DNA of 56,284 bases. It comes from Palleronia aestuarii. Lineage in GTDB: Bacteria > Pseudomonadota > Alphaproteobacteria > Rhodobacterales > Rhodobacteraceae. Shown here piece by piece: positions 15,820-24,203 of this stretch. A program made the position numbers and the translations under genes. A model generated the notes under the pieces. It was given only the letters and a program-made list of their open reading frames with translations. It had not been told where the DNA came from and searched no databases. Each line of letters begins with the position of its first letter. Positions within the stretch are counted from its first letter, which is position 1. The stretch spans positions 1 to 56,284 of the forward strand of contig NZ_QKZL01000023.1 in the NCBI RefSeq assembly GCF_003253995.1, written 5' to 3'.

Positions 15820-16827
15820 ATGAATACTTCGCCTGCCGATCACCAGACGTTTCTAGCCGCGTATCTTCGACCGCTGTCGGCCACGCTGACGGACCCGAAG
15901 CTGGTCGAGATCGCGATCAACCCCGATGGCGCGGTATGGGTCGAATGGCAGGGCTGCGCCCATATGGTCCGGCTCGACGGTGTGACGTTTTCCCCAGCCC
16001 AGGCGAAGGACCTGGCGGGCGCGATCGCGGGCGGCACACACGGTCAGATCAGCGAGAAGAAGCCGCTGATCTCGGGCAAGATCATTCATAGCGGGATGCC
16101 GATACGAGCGCAGGTCATCTACACACCTGTGGTGGAAGGTGCCGCTTCGATCACTTTGCGCCGGTATCAGACGAAGCGGCTTGGCCTCGACGGGTTCGAG
16201 CTCCTGCATGGTGGCCTCGTCGATCTCGATGAGCAACGTCGCGAGAAGGCCCGCGCCGTCGTCCAGGCGGTTGCACAAGGCGCCATTCGGGACGCCATGA
16301 AGATGTGCGTCGCCAACCGCTTGAACGTGATGGTAAGTGGCGGGACATCGACCGGGAAGACGACTTTCGCCGGCGGACTTCTCGAGCTGGTCGATCCTTC
16401 GGAGCGGATCATTACGATCGAGGATGCCTACGAGCTCTTCCCGCCGCAGGAAAACAGCGTGATGCTGAAGGCAGACCGCGCGGAGGGAAGCGAGAAGTCA
16501 CCCGCCCGTCTTCTGGAAGCCGCGCTGCGGATGCGGCCCGATCGGATCATTCTCGGCGAGCTGCGCGGCGGTGAGTGCAAGACGTTCCTCGACGCGATCA
16601 ACACCGGCCACAGCGGCTCGTTCACGACGATCCATGCGAACACGGCCCGGAAGGCGATCGACCGGCTTGCGCTCATGGTCATGTCGGTCGGCATCAACAT
16701 GAATTTCGAGGAGGTTCGGCGCTATTGCGAGGGCTCGATCGACATGATCGTGCAACTCGGGCGCGCCGACGGCGCGCGAGGAATCGCGGAGGTCTATCTG
16801 CCGGACGTTGATCGAGAAGCCGCCTGA
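15820..16827 (+). CDS. virB11: VirB11 ATPase
   Basis: A 335-residue hexameric traffic ATPase of the VirB11/GspE family. Walker A is MVSGGTSTGKTTF (about residue 172), followed by the Asp box RIITIEDAYELF, Walker B RIILGELRGGE, and the His box GHSGSFTTIHANTARKAIDRL. It switches the machine between pilus assembly and DNA transfer. It starts directly after the virB10 stop (TGAATG). Its stop codon is the first base of a perfect 21-bp hairpin. Confidence 0.95.
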   Translation: MNTSPADHQTFLAAYLRPLSATLTDPKLVEIAINPDGAVWVEWQGCAHMVRLDGVTFSPAQAKDLAGAIAGGTHGQISEKKPLISGKIIHSGMPIRAQVIYTPVVEGAASITLRRYQTKRLGLDGFELLHGGLVDLDEQRREKARAVVQAVAQGAIRDAMKMCVANRLNVMVSGGTSTGKTTFAGGLLELVDPSERIITIEDAYELFPPQENSVMLKADRAEGSEKSPARLLEAALRMRPDRIILGELRGGECKTFLDAINTGHSGSFTTIHANTARKAIDRLALMVMSVGINMNFEEVRRYCEGSIDMIVQLGRADGARGIAEVYLPDVDREAA

Positions 16828-16875
16828 AGGTCCGCCCGCTGCGGTCGGCCGAGACGACCGCAGCGGGCGGACCTT
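16827..16875 (+). terminator. Perfect 21-bp hairpin closing the virB operon
   Basis: AAGGTCCGCCCGCTGCGGTCG (16827-16847) is followed by a 7-base loop GCCGAGA and its exact complement (16855-16875). The last stop base of virB11 is inside the stem. No T run follows, so it may end transcription less directly or protect the 3' end of the long operon mRNA. Confidence 0.7.
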
Positions 16876-16999
16876 CCGGGCATTCAAAGCGCGAGCACCA
16901 ATGCCTGCTTCTGCGCCCTTTCATCGTTTTAGGGCGGATTACGCTTTAAGACGCGCGTCTACTACCGCACGCCAACCTTTTCGCCGATGAAAGGCAGTT

Positions 17000-17668
17000 A
17001 TGGACCTCTCCTACCAGACTCTGCTGCTTGCCTTCGGCCTCGGCCTGCTCGGCTTCATCGAACCCTGCACGATCGGCGCCCACATGCTTTTTCTGGGAGG
17101 CCAGAGGGCTCGACCGATGGGTCGGCGGCTTGGAGCGGCGGCGATCTTCCTCTTGGCGCGGCTCGTCATAATGGGCGGGTTTGGCGGTATGATCGTCGTG
17201 CTGGGTCAGCGCCTTATCGGGGTTCAGACCGGCGCATGGCTCATTTTCGGGGTAATCTATCTTGGCCTCGGTTTTGCGATCTTCGCGGGATGGGACAGAT
17301 CGATGCGCCACCGCATCGGGTTCGCGCCCGAGCGCTGGAAGGTGGCGTCCAACCCGCTCGTTCAGGGGTTGGCGTTCGGGCTCAACATTCCGGCCTGCGC
17401 AGCCCCGATCCTGTTTGGATTGATGGGTGCCGCAACCGTAAGCGGGTCGGCTCTGACCGGCTTCGTGATGATGGCGGCTTTCGCCTTTGCGCTGTCGCTC
17501 CCACTGTTGCCGCTCTCTGTCGTTCCCGGCCTTGCCAGGCCTTTGGATCGGCTTGCCGATTGGCTACGGCCGCGTCGATGGTTTTTAGGCGCGATCTTCA
17601 TCGGGCTCGGAATCTGGTCCGTCTGGTTCGGTTTGTTTGTCGAACCCGTCAATTGGAGCGGGACATGA
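17000..17668 (+). CDS. CcdA-family thiol-reductant transporter
   Basis: A 222-residue polytopic membrane protein of the CcdA/DsbD-beta type, carrying electrons from cytoplasmic thioredoxin to periplasmic thiol proteins. The two redox cysteines lie in the expected places: GFIEPCTIGAHM in the first helix and NIPACAAPILFGL in the fourth. Six hydrophobic segments can be counted. AAAGG precedes the ATG by 6 bases. It is the first gene of the cargo region, and its partners are probably the thioredoxin-like proteins at 21.2-22.3 kb. A second CcdA homologue lies at 24.2 kb. Confidence 0.8.
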   Translation: MDLSYQTLLLAFGLGLLGFIEPCTIGAHMLFLGGQRARPMGRRLGAAAIFLLARLVIMGGFGGMIVVLGQRLIGVQTGAWLIFGVIYLGLGFAIFAGWDRSMRHRIGFAPERWKVASNPLVQGLAFGLNIPACAAPILFGLMGAATVSGSALTGFVMMAAFAFALSLPLLPLSVVPGLARPLDRLADWLRPRRWFLGAIFIGLGIWSVWFGLFVEPVNWSGT

Positions 17669-18009
17669 CGCCCGGCCGTTGCTTCTGGCCCATGGCAGCC
17701 ACAGACACCGCATTCAGGTGAGATCGGCGGATGCAGACAGTGCAATTGGGATGTCGACGCTGGTCTACCAAGCGACGGACAGTCCGGTCGCCGCCGTCGC
17801 AGTCTCCAAAAATTCTGCGGCTCGCTTGGCTTCGGCCCCTGCGTATTCTTGGCAATTTCCGAGGGACGGCGGCCATCGAACCTCAGTTTCCTTGCAGCTG
17901 GTTCTACTTGAGTGCCGGTCCAGTTCGACGGACTAGCGCGCATCGTTATCGGTCGACGTACCTCGCAGTGATGTGAACAGCAGCTGCTTGGCATCCCCCT
18001 ACTGGAAGG
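17669..18009. other. Intergenic region with candidate CueR-type site at its end
   Basis: About 340 bases without a gene I can support; open frames on both strands lack binding sites and known motifs. At the right end, TTGGCA (17988-17993), 19 bases and a half-site CTGGAAGGT (18002-18010) resemble a CueR-type copper promoter, although the left half-site is degraded. Confidence 0.35.
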
Positions 18010-18024
18010 TTGCATGGTGTATGC

Positions 18025-18381
18025 ATGCGTCGTGTCGTTCACCTCGTTCTCATTCTCGCGGTCTCCTTCACCGCCTTGTGGGCGCCTGAAAGGTCGTCAG
18101 CGACCGCGAACGATCTGCCGATGCTCCAGATGGATATTGGTGAGGTGGCCGACCGGAGTTGTGACGGTTGCGTCTCCACCGGGTTCGCCGACGGCATCCT
18201 TTGTGAGGGCGGATGTCCTGTTCCATGTGGAGCGAGCGGGTCCGCAGCCCTGACAGCTCCCGAGACTTCCTCGGGGGTCTTCCCCATAGCACTCGGTTCT
18301 CTCCACACCGAAGGCGAACAACTCATTCTCCCCGGCATTTTCCTGTCACTCGATCCGTTTCCTCCAAAACTGCCCGTCTGA
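18025..18381 (+). CDS. Secreted Cys-rich hypothetical protein
   Basis: A protein of about 118 residues starting with a signal peptide (MRRVVHLVLILAVSFTALWA). The mature part has a cysteine cluster (DRSCDGCVSTGFADGILCEG, then GCPVPCGAS) that could bind copper or form disulfides. The family is unknown to me; its place directly before a multicopper oxidase suggests a copper-handling role. The ATG at 18025 has no close Shine-Dalgarno; GGAAGG at 18004-18009 is 15 bases away. If the candidate CueR-type promoter is real, the transcript would start close to this ATG. Confidence 0.5.
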   Translation: MRRVVHLVLILAVSFTALWAPERSSATANDLPMLQMDIGEVADRSCDGCVSTGFADGILCEGGCPVPCGASGSAALTAPETSSGVFPIALGSLHTEGEQLILPGIFLSLDPFPPKLPV

Positions 18382-18471
18382 ACGCGATTCCGGCCTAGCA
18401 CGATGCAAGGGCCGAGCGGTGCGCTGGCCTTATTCGGCCAAGCGCCATTCCTTCAGATCAGGACAGTTCCG

Positions 18472-19911
18472 ATGACCAGCCAAGGACCGATTTCACGACG
18501 AGGCTTGCTCCGCGCCGGCGCGGCGCTCGCCTCCGTCTCCCTGCTGTCTCCGATGCGTACAGCGTGGGCTGATACGTCCGGTAGCCCGCTCCGACTTCGT
18601 GCAGCAGCTGGAACAGCCGGGCTGCGCTCAGCTCCCTACGGCTCGACCGATATCTGGGGCTATGACGGGATCGTCCCCGGGCCGGAGATACGGGTTCGGC
18701 AGGGCGACCGGATCCGGGTCATGGCCGAGAACGGGCTGGATGAGGAGACCACGATCCACTGGCACGGCATCCGCACACCCAATGCGATGGACGGGGTGCC
18801 GCACCTGACGCAGGCGCCGATCCCGGTGGGCGGCGAGTTTCTCTACGCGTTCGATGCGCCTGATGCGGGCACGTTCTGGTATCATCCGCATCAACGCAGC
18901 TTCGAGCAGGTCGGCCGCGGCCTCTATGGCCCGCTGATCGTCGAGGAGGCCAATCCGATCCGTGTGGATCGCGACCTGACCTGGATGCTGGACGATTGGC
19001 GGATGACCGAGGACGGTCAACTGGCCGACGATTTCGGCAGCCGGCATGACGCCATGCACGGCGGCCGGATCGGCAACACCGTAACCATCAACGGCAAGAT
19101 ACCCGAACGGATCGCGGTGCGGTCGGGAGAGCGCCTCCGGCTGCGTCTGATCAATGCCGCGAATGCCCGTATCTTCGGCCTGGACTTTGGCGACCTCGAA
19201 CCCGTCATCGTCGCGATGGACGGGCAGCCCGTCGCGCCGCATGCCCCACGAGACGGCATCGTCGTGATCGGTCCGGCTATGCGGCTCGACCTCGTCCTCG
19301 ACCTGACCGGGCGGCCCGACGCGGTCGAGACCGTCACCGACGTCTTCTACGACGGTCTGGAATATCGCCTTGTCGATCTCGCCTATGACCCGGACATGCT
19401 GCGCGCTTCTGTGCCGGACTGGTCGATGGTTCTGCCGCCGAACCCGCTGGCAGAACCGGACGTGGCCGCGGCCGCCCGCCATCGGATCGTCTTCAATGGC
19501 GGGATGATGGGACAGATGATGATGGGTGATGCCATGGGGTCGATGATGGGCCAGATGCGCCAGGGCAATATGTGGTTCATCAACGGCGTGGCTGCGACCG
19601 GGCACATCATGGACCCGCTGCTGACCCTGCCGCTCGGATCGTCGCAGATCTTCGAGATGGATAACCGCACCGCCTGGCCGCACCCGATCCACCTGCATGG
19701 CCATTCCTTCCGCGTGATCGCACGAAACGGCCAACCGACCCGCCATCGCGAATGGCAGGATACGGTCCTGATGGCGCCGGAGGAACGGGTGGAGATCGCG
19801 TTCGTCGCGGACAACCCGGGCGACTGGATGTTCCACTGCCACATTCTTGAGCACCAGGCCGCGGGCATGATGGGCGTCATCCGCGTCGATTCCGGCACGA
19901 CGAAGACCTGA
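18472..19911 (+). CDS. Tat-exported multicopper oxidase
   Basis: A 479-residue periplasmic multicopper oxidase, likely oxidising Cu(I) to the less toxic Cu(II), like CueO. The twin-arginine signal SRRGLLRAGAALA fits export of the folded enzyme. All four copper-ligand motifs are visible: TIHWHGI, FWYHPH, HPIHLHGHSF and HCHILEHQAAGM. A Met-rich segment (GMMGQMMMGDAMGSMMGQM, near residues 345-365) is a likely Cu(I) entry site. The frame is open from 18403, but the ATG at 18472 has AGGA 8 bases upstream and begins the Tat signal. DUF411, cytochrome and thioredoxin genes follow in the same direction. Confidence 0.9.
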   Translation: MTSQGPISRRGLLRAGAALASVSLLSPMRTAWADTSGSPLRLRAAAGTAGLRSAPYGSTDIWGYDGIVPGPEIRVRQGDRIRVMAENGLDEETTIHWHGIRTPNAMDGVPHLTQAPIPVGGEFLYAFDAPDAGTFWYHPHQRSFEQVGRGLYGPLIVEEANPIRVDRDLTWMLDDWRMTEDGQLADDFGSRHDAMHGGRIGNTVTINGKIPERIAVRSGERLRLRLINAANARIFGLDFGDLEPVIVAMDGQPVAPHAPRDGIVVIGPAMRLDLVLDLTGRPDAVETVTDVFYDGLEYRLVDLAYDPDMLRASVPDWSMVLPPNPLAEPDVAAAARHRIVFNGGMMGQMMMGDAMGSMMGQMRQGNMWFINGVAATGHIMDPLLTLPLGSSQIFEMDNRTAWPHPIHLHGHSFRVIARNGQPTRHREWQDTVLMAPEERVEIAFVADNPGDWMFHCHILEHQAAGMMGVIRVDSGTTKT

Positions 19912-19946
19912 ACACGCAAAACGAACCCTCGAAAGGAACCAGAACC

Positions 19947-20402
19947 ATGAACAAGATTCTCGGATTCTCCAGTCTCGCCGCCGCCGGCGGTGCCGCCATC
20001 CTAGCGATGCCCCTGACCGCAGCACCGGCCGCGGCCGAAGAAGTGACGCTCTACAAGAACCCGCAATGCGGCTGTTGCGAGAGCTACGCTGACTACCTGC
20101 GCGAGAATGGCTTCACCGTCGAGGTGAAGCCGACGCACGACTTGGCGAAGATCAGCCGGGATGCCGGCATTCCGGACGATTTCCAAGGATGCCACACGGC
20201 CTTCATCGGCGATTACGTCATCAGCGGGCACGTGCCGATCGACGTGGTCGACCGGGTGCTGGAGGACCGCCCCGAGATTGCAGGCGTGACGCTTCCGGGC
20301 ATGCCGATGGGCTCGCCCGGCATGGGCGGCGAAAAGCAGGAACCCTTCAAGATCTACACTGTCGAAGACGGCGTGAATCCGACGGTCTACGCCGTCGAAT
20401 GA
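19947..20402 (+). CDS. DUF411 periplasmic metal-binding protein
   Basis: A 151-residue protein of the DUF411 family, found with copper resistance genes. A signal peptide ends near APAAAEE. The mature domain begins with a thioredoxin-like CGCC site (LYKNPQCGCCESYADYLREN), followed by GCHTAFIGDYVISGHVP and the Met/Gly motif GMPMGSPGMGG. It is thought to bind or pass copper. A paralogue is encoded at 35.4-35.8 kb. Confidence 0.85.
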   Translation: MNKILGFSSLAAAGGAAILAMPLTAAPAAAEEVTLYKNPQCGCCESYADYLRENGFTVEVKPTHDLAKISRDAGIPDDFQGCHTAFIGDYVISGHVPIDVVDRVLEDRPEIAGVTLPGMPMGSPGMGGEKQEPFKIYTVEDGVNPTVYAVE

Positions 20403-20468
20403 TCCGACACTTCGTCCGGCACGATGTCGTGCCGGACCCGACCCGGGAATGGCCTGAGGATGAACTGC

Positions 20469-20603
20469 ATGATGATGGACGGTGGAATGATGGGTGGCGG
20501 CATGATGATCGCCATGGGACTCGTGTGGCTGCTGATCGTGGGCGTGCTGGTCCTCGCGGCGATTGCGCTGGTCAAATATATCCGCTCGGGCCGCGAGAGA
20601 TAG
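20469..20603 (+). CDS. Tiny Met-rich single-pass membrane protein
   Basis: A 44-codon frame encoding MMMDGGMMGGGMMIAMGL followed by one transmembrane helix (VWLLIVGVLVLAAIALVKY) and a basic tail RSGRER. GAGG lies 9 bases before the ATG at 20469; an ATG at 20460 is too close to that site. The Met/Gly-rich face would lie in the periplasm and could bind Cu(I). It stands between DUF411 and cytochrome c genes with the same orientation. Small size is the main doubt, but helix, tail charge and binding site agree. Confidence 0.6.
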   Translation: MMMDGGMMGGGMMIAMGLVWLLIVGVLVLAAIALVKYIRSGRER

Positions 20604-20615
20604 GAATGACGGTCG

Positions 20616-20765
20616 ATGCGCGGGAACGGCGCCAGCATCCTGTTGATCGGGTTGGTCTGGGGCTTGTGCGTGCTGCTGGTCCTGATCGGCATCGGGACGC
20701 TCGCCGTCCTGTGCATGTGGCTTGGAAGAAGAGGGAGGCGGAGTTCGAATGATACGCTCCACTAG
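20616..20765 (+). CDS. Tiny single-pass membrane protein
   Basis: A 49-codon frame: MRGNGASILL, a long hydrophobic segment (LIGLVWGLCVLLVLIGIGTL and AVLCMW) and a basic tail GRRGRRSS. AGGA lies 10 bases before the ATG. It ends inside the start of the cytochrome c gene (17-base overlap in another frame), so coupling is likely. Function unknown; it may form a small complex with the Met-rich peptide encoded 12 bases upstream. Confidence 0.5.
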   Translation: MRGNGASILLIGLVWGLCVLLVLIGIGTLAVLCMWLGRRGRRSSNDTLH

Positions 20766-21177
20766 TCTGTCCGCCCTCGTTCTCGCGATCACGATCGGAC
20801 CGGTTGCGGCCCAAGGGGGAACGCCGGGCACGGGCGAGCTGCTCTACCGGGAAAACTGCGCCAGTTGTCACGGGGCCGATCTGGAGGGCCAGCCCGACTG
20901 GCGGTCGCGGTTGCCGAGCGGCAGGCTACCCGCCCCACCGCACGATGGCTCGGGACATACATGGCATCATCCGGACCGGGCGCTGTTCGACATCGTGAAG
21001 CGGGGACTGGCCGCCATCGTCGGCGACGGCTACGAAAGCGACATGCCGGGCTTCGATGGCACGCTGACGGATGCCGAGATCACGGCGATCCTCGACTACA
21101 TCAAGAGCACCTGGCCCGAACGAATGCGCGTCTTGCAGGAGGGGCGCACCCGCGCCGATCAAGAGGCGCGGCCATGA
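20749..21177 (+). CDS. Class I periplasmic cytochrome c
   Basis: A 142-residue exported cytochrome. The signal peptide (STSLSALVLAITIGPVAAQ) is followed by a single haem-binding CASCH motif (YRENCASCHGADLEG) and a Met ligand candidate in ESDMPGFDG. The C-terminal helix TDAEITAILDYIKSTWP is typical of cytochrome c. The ATG at 20749 has GGAG about 7 bases upstream and begins the signal peptide. It may accept electrons from the multicopper oxidase system. ATGA overlap with the next gene. Confidence 0.87.
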   Translation: MIRSTSLSALVLAITIGPVAAQGGTPGTGELLYRENCASCHGADLEGQPDWRSRLPSGRLPAPPHDGSGHTWHHPDRALFDIVKRGLAAIVGDGYESDMPGFDGTLTDAEITAILDYIKSTWPERMRVLQEGRTRADQEARP

Positions 21178-21770
21178 CAGAAGTGGCCGAAGCCAATAGA
21201 GACCGGTCCTCGCGACGCAGGATATCGGGCTTCGCTGCAGTCCCCGTGGCCGCCTTTGCGCTGATGGCGCTGTTTGGCTGGGGACTGCTGAACGGCGGGG
21301 ACGACCTGCCCTCGGCCCTGATCGACAAGCCGGTGCCGGACTTCTCGCTTCCGCCGGTTCTCGGCCGGGACGAGGGGCTGTCGACCGAGGACCTGGCCGG
21401 ACATGTCTCTCTGGTGAATGTGTTCGCCTCCTGGTGCGTGCCGTGCCGCGCCGAACATCCGCTGTTCATGGCGCTGAGCGAAAGCGGTGAGGTGCCTCTT
21501 TACGGGATCAACTACAAGGATCCGCCGGAGCAGGCCCGCGCCTGGCTCGACGAGCTGGGAGATCCCTATACCCGGATCGGCGCGGACCGCGATGGCCGTG
21601 CGGGGATCGAGTGGGGCGTCTACGGCGTGCCGGAAACCTACGTCATCGCCGCCGACGGGACGATCGCCTACCGCCATGTCGGGCCGATCACGGAGGCGAC
21701 CCTGCGAGAGACGCTCATGCCGATCGTGCGCGATCTGCAATCATCGGCCGTCGGAGAGGTGCCCGAATGA
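21174..21770 (+). CDS. CcmG/DsbE-like membrane-anchored thioredoxin
   Basis: A 198-residue thiol:disulfide protein with one N-terminal membrane anchor (FAAVPVAAFALMALFGWGLL) and a periplasmic thioredoxin domain. The active site is ASWCVPCRAEHP. The segments LYGINYKD and YGVPETYVIAADGTIAYRHVG match CcmG, which reduces apocytochrome c before haem attachment. That fits the cytochrome gene just upstream and the CcdA proteins that could reduce it. Its start is in ATGA overlap with the cytochrome stop; the frame is open further upstream but only as a shadow of the cytochrome gene. Confidence 0.85.
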   Translation: MTEVAEANRDRSSRRRISGFAAVPVAAFALMALFGWGLLNGGDDLPSALIDKPVPDFSLPPVLGRDEGLSTEDLAGHVSLVNVFASWCVPCRAEHPLFMALSESGEVPLYGINYKDPPEQARAWLDELGDPYTRIGADRDGRAGIEWGVYGVPETYVIAADGTIAYRHVGPITEATLRETLMPIVRDLQSSAVGEVPE

Positions 21771-22279
21771 GCCGGTTGATCCTGATACTCGTGATCTCTC
21801 TCGCCTGGTTCGGCGGCGCCAACGCCGGACCACAGGGCTTTGCCGTTCATGACGAACCCCAGCCGATCGCCAATGTCCGGTTCGTGACCGGGGACGGCAC
21901 CCGCATGGACTTGGAGGATTTCCGCGGAAAGGTCGTTCTGGTGAATGTCTGGGCGACCTGGTGTGTCCCATGCCGGGAAGAGATGCCGACGCTGGACGCC
22001 TTGCAGGCCGAACTCGGCAGCGACCATTTCGAGGTCGTGGCGCTGTCGATCGACCGGGCCGGTCCGCAGATCGTGCGGCGCTTCTATGACGAGATTGGCG
22101 TGACGCACCTCGGAATCTATGTCGACGAGACCATGCTGTCGGCCACGGCCCTGCGCACGGTGGGTCTGCCCACCACGCTCCTGGTCGACGCGGATGGACG
22201 GGAGCTCGGCCGTCTCGTCGGCCCCGCCGAGTGGGACGATCCCGAGATGGTGTCCTTCCTGAGGAGCTTTGTCGAATGA
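21767..22279 (+). CDS. TlpA/ResA-like periplasmic thioredoxin
   Basis: A 170-residue exported thioredoxin-fold protein. A signal peptide ([17 protein letters not shown]) precedes [23 protein letters not shown] with the CVPC active site, and [21 protein letters not shown] with the cis-Pro. It probably works as a thiol reductase for copper or cytochrome assembly together with the CcmG-like protein encoded just upstream (ATGA overlap). Confidence 0.85.
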   Translation: MSRLILILVISLAWFGGANAGPQGFAVHDEPQPIANVRFVTGDGTRMDLEDFRGKVVLVNVWATWCVPCREEMPTLDALQAELGSDHFEVVALSIDRAGPQIVRRFYDEIGVTHLGIYVDETMLSATALRTVGLPTTLLVDADGRELGRLVGPAEWDDPEMVSFLRSFVE

Positions 22280-22303
22280 GCCGGAAGAAAGCGGCGTCGC
22301 GCC

Positions 22304-22334
22304 TTGACCTTCCAGTTACTGGAATGACTACCTG
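22304..22334 (+). promoter_or_regulatory. CueR-type promoter/operator (TTGACC class)
   Basis: TTGACC (22304-22309) is followed by the dyad TTCCAGTTACTGGAA (22310-22324) in a 19-base spacer, with a weak -10 TACCTG. The layout is that of MerR-family promoters with a long spacer. It drives the gene starting at 22359 and resembles the copA operator near 27.4 kb. Confidence 0.75.
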
Positions 22335-22358
22335 TCAGATATCGAAAGGAAAAGCGAG

Positions 22359-22637
22359 ATGACGGACATTTCACCCGGCGCTGCCGGACTGTCGGACACA
22401 TCGTCCGCGGGCACTTGGCCGAAATGGCTCACGCGCAGGCGTCTGATGTTTGTCGGCGCGGCGAGCGTGATGGGTGGCGGCATGGCCCTGAACTGGGGCT
22501 GGCTGACCGCCATCGGTCTCGCGCCAATTCTCGTTTCGCTCGCGCCTTGCGCCGCGATGTGCGGGCTGGGGCTGTGCATGAAGGGCGGCTCCGGCAAGGG
22601 ATGCTCGAAGCCGACCGGCAATCCGTCATCCGACTGA
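22359..22637 (+). CDS. Small membrane protein, copper-region hypothetical
   Basis: A 92-residue protein with two hydrophobic segments (MFVGAASVMGGGMALNWGWL and TAIGLAPILVSLAPCAAMCG) and a short Cys-containing tail (GLCMKGGSGKGCSKP). The four cysteines could bind metal. AAAGGA precedes the ATG by 8 bases. It is the first gene behind a CueR-type promoter, so it is very likely copper-induced. Family unknown to me. Confidence 0.65.
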   Translation: MTDISPGAAGLSDTSSAGTWPKWLTRRRLMFVGAASVMGGGMALNWGWLTAIGLAPILVSLAPCAAMCGLGLCMKGGSGKGCSKPTGNPSSD

Positions 22638-22677
22638 CCCTTTCGACAATCCTCGAACCCACCCAAGGAGAATTACC

Positions 22678-22959
22678 ATGAAGAAGACCCTGACCACACT
22701 CGCCGTCGTGACGACCTTCGCGGCAGGCACCTTCGCCGTCAGCGCCCAGGAGCAGGCGACACCCGGGACGGGTGGGACAATGCAGACCGACGGCGCCATG
22801 CAGGGCGGCATGATGGACGGCGACATGCAGGGCATGAGGGAGATGATGTCCGAGATGAAGCCGATGATGGAAGCGTGCACCGAGATGATGGCCTCCATGA
22901 ACGAGAAGATGGATGGCGGCATGATGCCGTCGGAGCAATCGGACCAGTCCAAGGGCTGA
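22678..22959 (+). CDS. Periplasmic Met-rich protein
   Basis: A 93-residue exported protein: signal peptide TLTTLAVVTTFAAGTFAVSA, then a mature chain with about 20 Met residues in groups (MQGGMMDGDMQGMREMM, MKPMMEACTEMMASMNEKM). Such Met-rich chains bind Cu(I) in the periplasm. GGAG lies shortly upstream. It sits between the small membrane protein and SCO in the copper-induced group. Confidence 0.75.
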   Translation: MKKTLTTLAVVTTFAAGTFAVSAQEQATPGTGGTMQTDGAMQGGMMDGDMQGMREMMSEMKPMMEACTEMMASMNEKMDGGMMPSEQSDQSKG

Positions 22960-23002
22960 TATCCGCTCCATCTCTGCCGGTCTTCGGGTCGGCAGGGATC
23001 GA

Positions 23003-23716
23003 ATGCGAAGGACGAAGACATTGAGACCACTCACACGGCGCGCCGCCCTGGCAAGCCTCGCCGCCCTTCTGTCCGGCCCGGTCCTGGCGGACCATCCCGG
23101 AGAGAACTTGGATGCCCGCATGATGGAGATGGAAGACTATTTCCAGATCATCGACACAGCCGAGGCTCCTGCCTTCGAATTGCAGGACGCCGAGGGCAAT
23201 CTCGTGCGCCTGTCCGACTTCAGCGACAAGGTCGTCGTTCTGAACTTCATCTACGCGAGCTGTCCGGACGTCTGTCCGCTCCATTCCGAGAAGATCGCCG
23301 CGATCCAGGCCTCGATAAACGACGGGCCGATGAAGGATCGCGTGCAGTTCGTCTCGATCACCACGGACCCCGTGAACGACACCCCGGATGTCTTGCGCGA
23401 CTACGGCGACCTGCACGGTCTCGACCCGGTGAACTGGGTCCTGCTGACCAAGACGCCGGAGCAGCCGGACGATGCGACGCGTCTGCTGGCGCAGGATTAT
23501 GGGCTCGAGTTCACCATGACGGCCGACAGCGACATGATGATGCATGGGGCCGTGACCCATGTCATCGATGTCGGGGGCCGGTTCGCCGGCAAGTTCCACG
23601 GCATGGAGTTCAGCAACGTGAACCTGATCCTTTACGTGAGCGAGCTTCTCAACAACGCGCAACACCGGCGTCGTGAAACCGGCTGGTGGGACCGGCTGAC
23701 TGGCGCGTTTCGATGA
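23003..23716 (+). CDS. SCO1/SenC family copper protein
   Basis: A 237-residue SCO family protein. A signal or anchor segment (AALASLAALLSGPVLA) is followed by the thioredoxin-like domain with the CxxxC copper site in FIYASCPDVCPLHSEK and the conserved His in MMMHGAVTHVIDVGG. SCO proteins deliver copper to the CuA site of cytochrome oxidase or act as thiol reductases. Two more SCO genes are present at 37.2 and 39.4 kb. ATGA overlap with the next gene. Confidence 0.9.
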   Translation: MRRTKTLRPLTRRAALASLAALLSGPVLADHPGENLDARMMEMEDYFQIIDTAEAPAFELQDAEGNLVRLSDFSDKVVVLNFIYASCPDVCPLHSEKIAAIQASINDGPMKDRVQFVSITTDPVNDTPDVLRDYGDLHGLDPVNWVLLTKTPEQPDDATRLLAQDYGLEFTMTADSDMMMHGAVTHVIDVGGRFAGKFHGMEFSNVNLILYVSELLNNAQHRRRETGWWDRLTGAFR

Positions 23717-24201
23717 GCCTTGCGGCGGTCGGCTCACGCCCACGATACGAGGCGGATATATCCCTGGAGGCTTTGCGCCGCTATTTTGCGGTGATCATTC
23801 CGGCGAACCTGGTCTGGGAGTTCGCCCATATGCCGCTCTACACGATCTGGAACGACGGCAGCTGGGGTGAGATCGTCTTCGCGGCGCTCCATTGCACGGG
23901 GGGTGACATCCTGATCGCCATGTCCGCACTCATGCTGGCGCTGATGCTGACCGGTCATGGCTGGCCTCATGTTCAACCCGCGCGACGACGGGTCATGATC
24001 CTCGCGGTCGTGTTCGGTCTTGGCTACACCCTGTTCAGCGAGTGGCTCAACATCGTGATCCGCGCGGCCTGGGCCTATTCGGATCTGATGCCGATCATTC
24101 CGGTCCTCGATGCGGGGCTCTCGCCCGTCCTGCAGTGGATCGTGATCCCGATGGCCGGGTTCTGGTGGGCCGCACGGCCCTTCCGGCCGAAGGCGGCGTA
24201 G
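23713..24201 (+). CDS. Polytopic membrane protein of unknown function
   Basis: A 162-residue protein with four hydrophobic segments (YFAVIIPANLVWEFAHMPL, DILIAMSALMLALML, VMILAVVFGLGYTLFSEWL, VLQWIVIPMAGFWWA). Conserved-looking charged and His residues inside the helices (WEFAHMP, LHCTGGD, FSEWLN) suggest metal or haem binding. The start is in ATGA overlap with SCO, and it lies 2 bases before a ccdA homologue. I know no family name. Confidence 0.7.
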   Translation: MSLAAVGSRPRYEADISLEALRRYFAVIIPANLVWEFAHMPLYTIWNDGSWGEIVFAALHCTGGDILIAMSALMLALMLTGHGWPHVQPARRRVMILAVVFGLGYTLFSEWLNIVIRAAWAYSDLMPIIPVLDAGLSPVLQWIVIPMAGFWWAARPFRPKAA

Positions 24202-24203
24202 CC

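Noticed and set aside
17362-18042. A minus-strand frame across the gap before the multicopper oxidase group
   Set aside because: More than a third is antisense to the first CcdA gene, and the remaining part has no binding site, known domain or transposase motif.
18628-20025. A 465-codon open frame opposite the multicopper oxidase
   Set aside because: Its His/Asp/Arg-rich translation mirrors the oxidase codons, and all copper-site motifs are on the plus strand.
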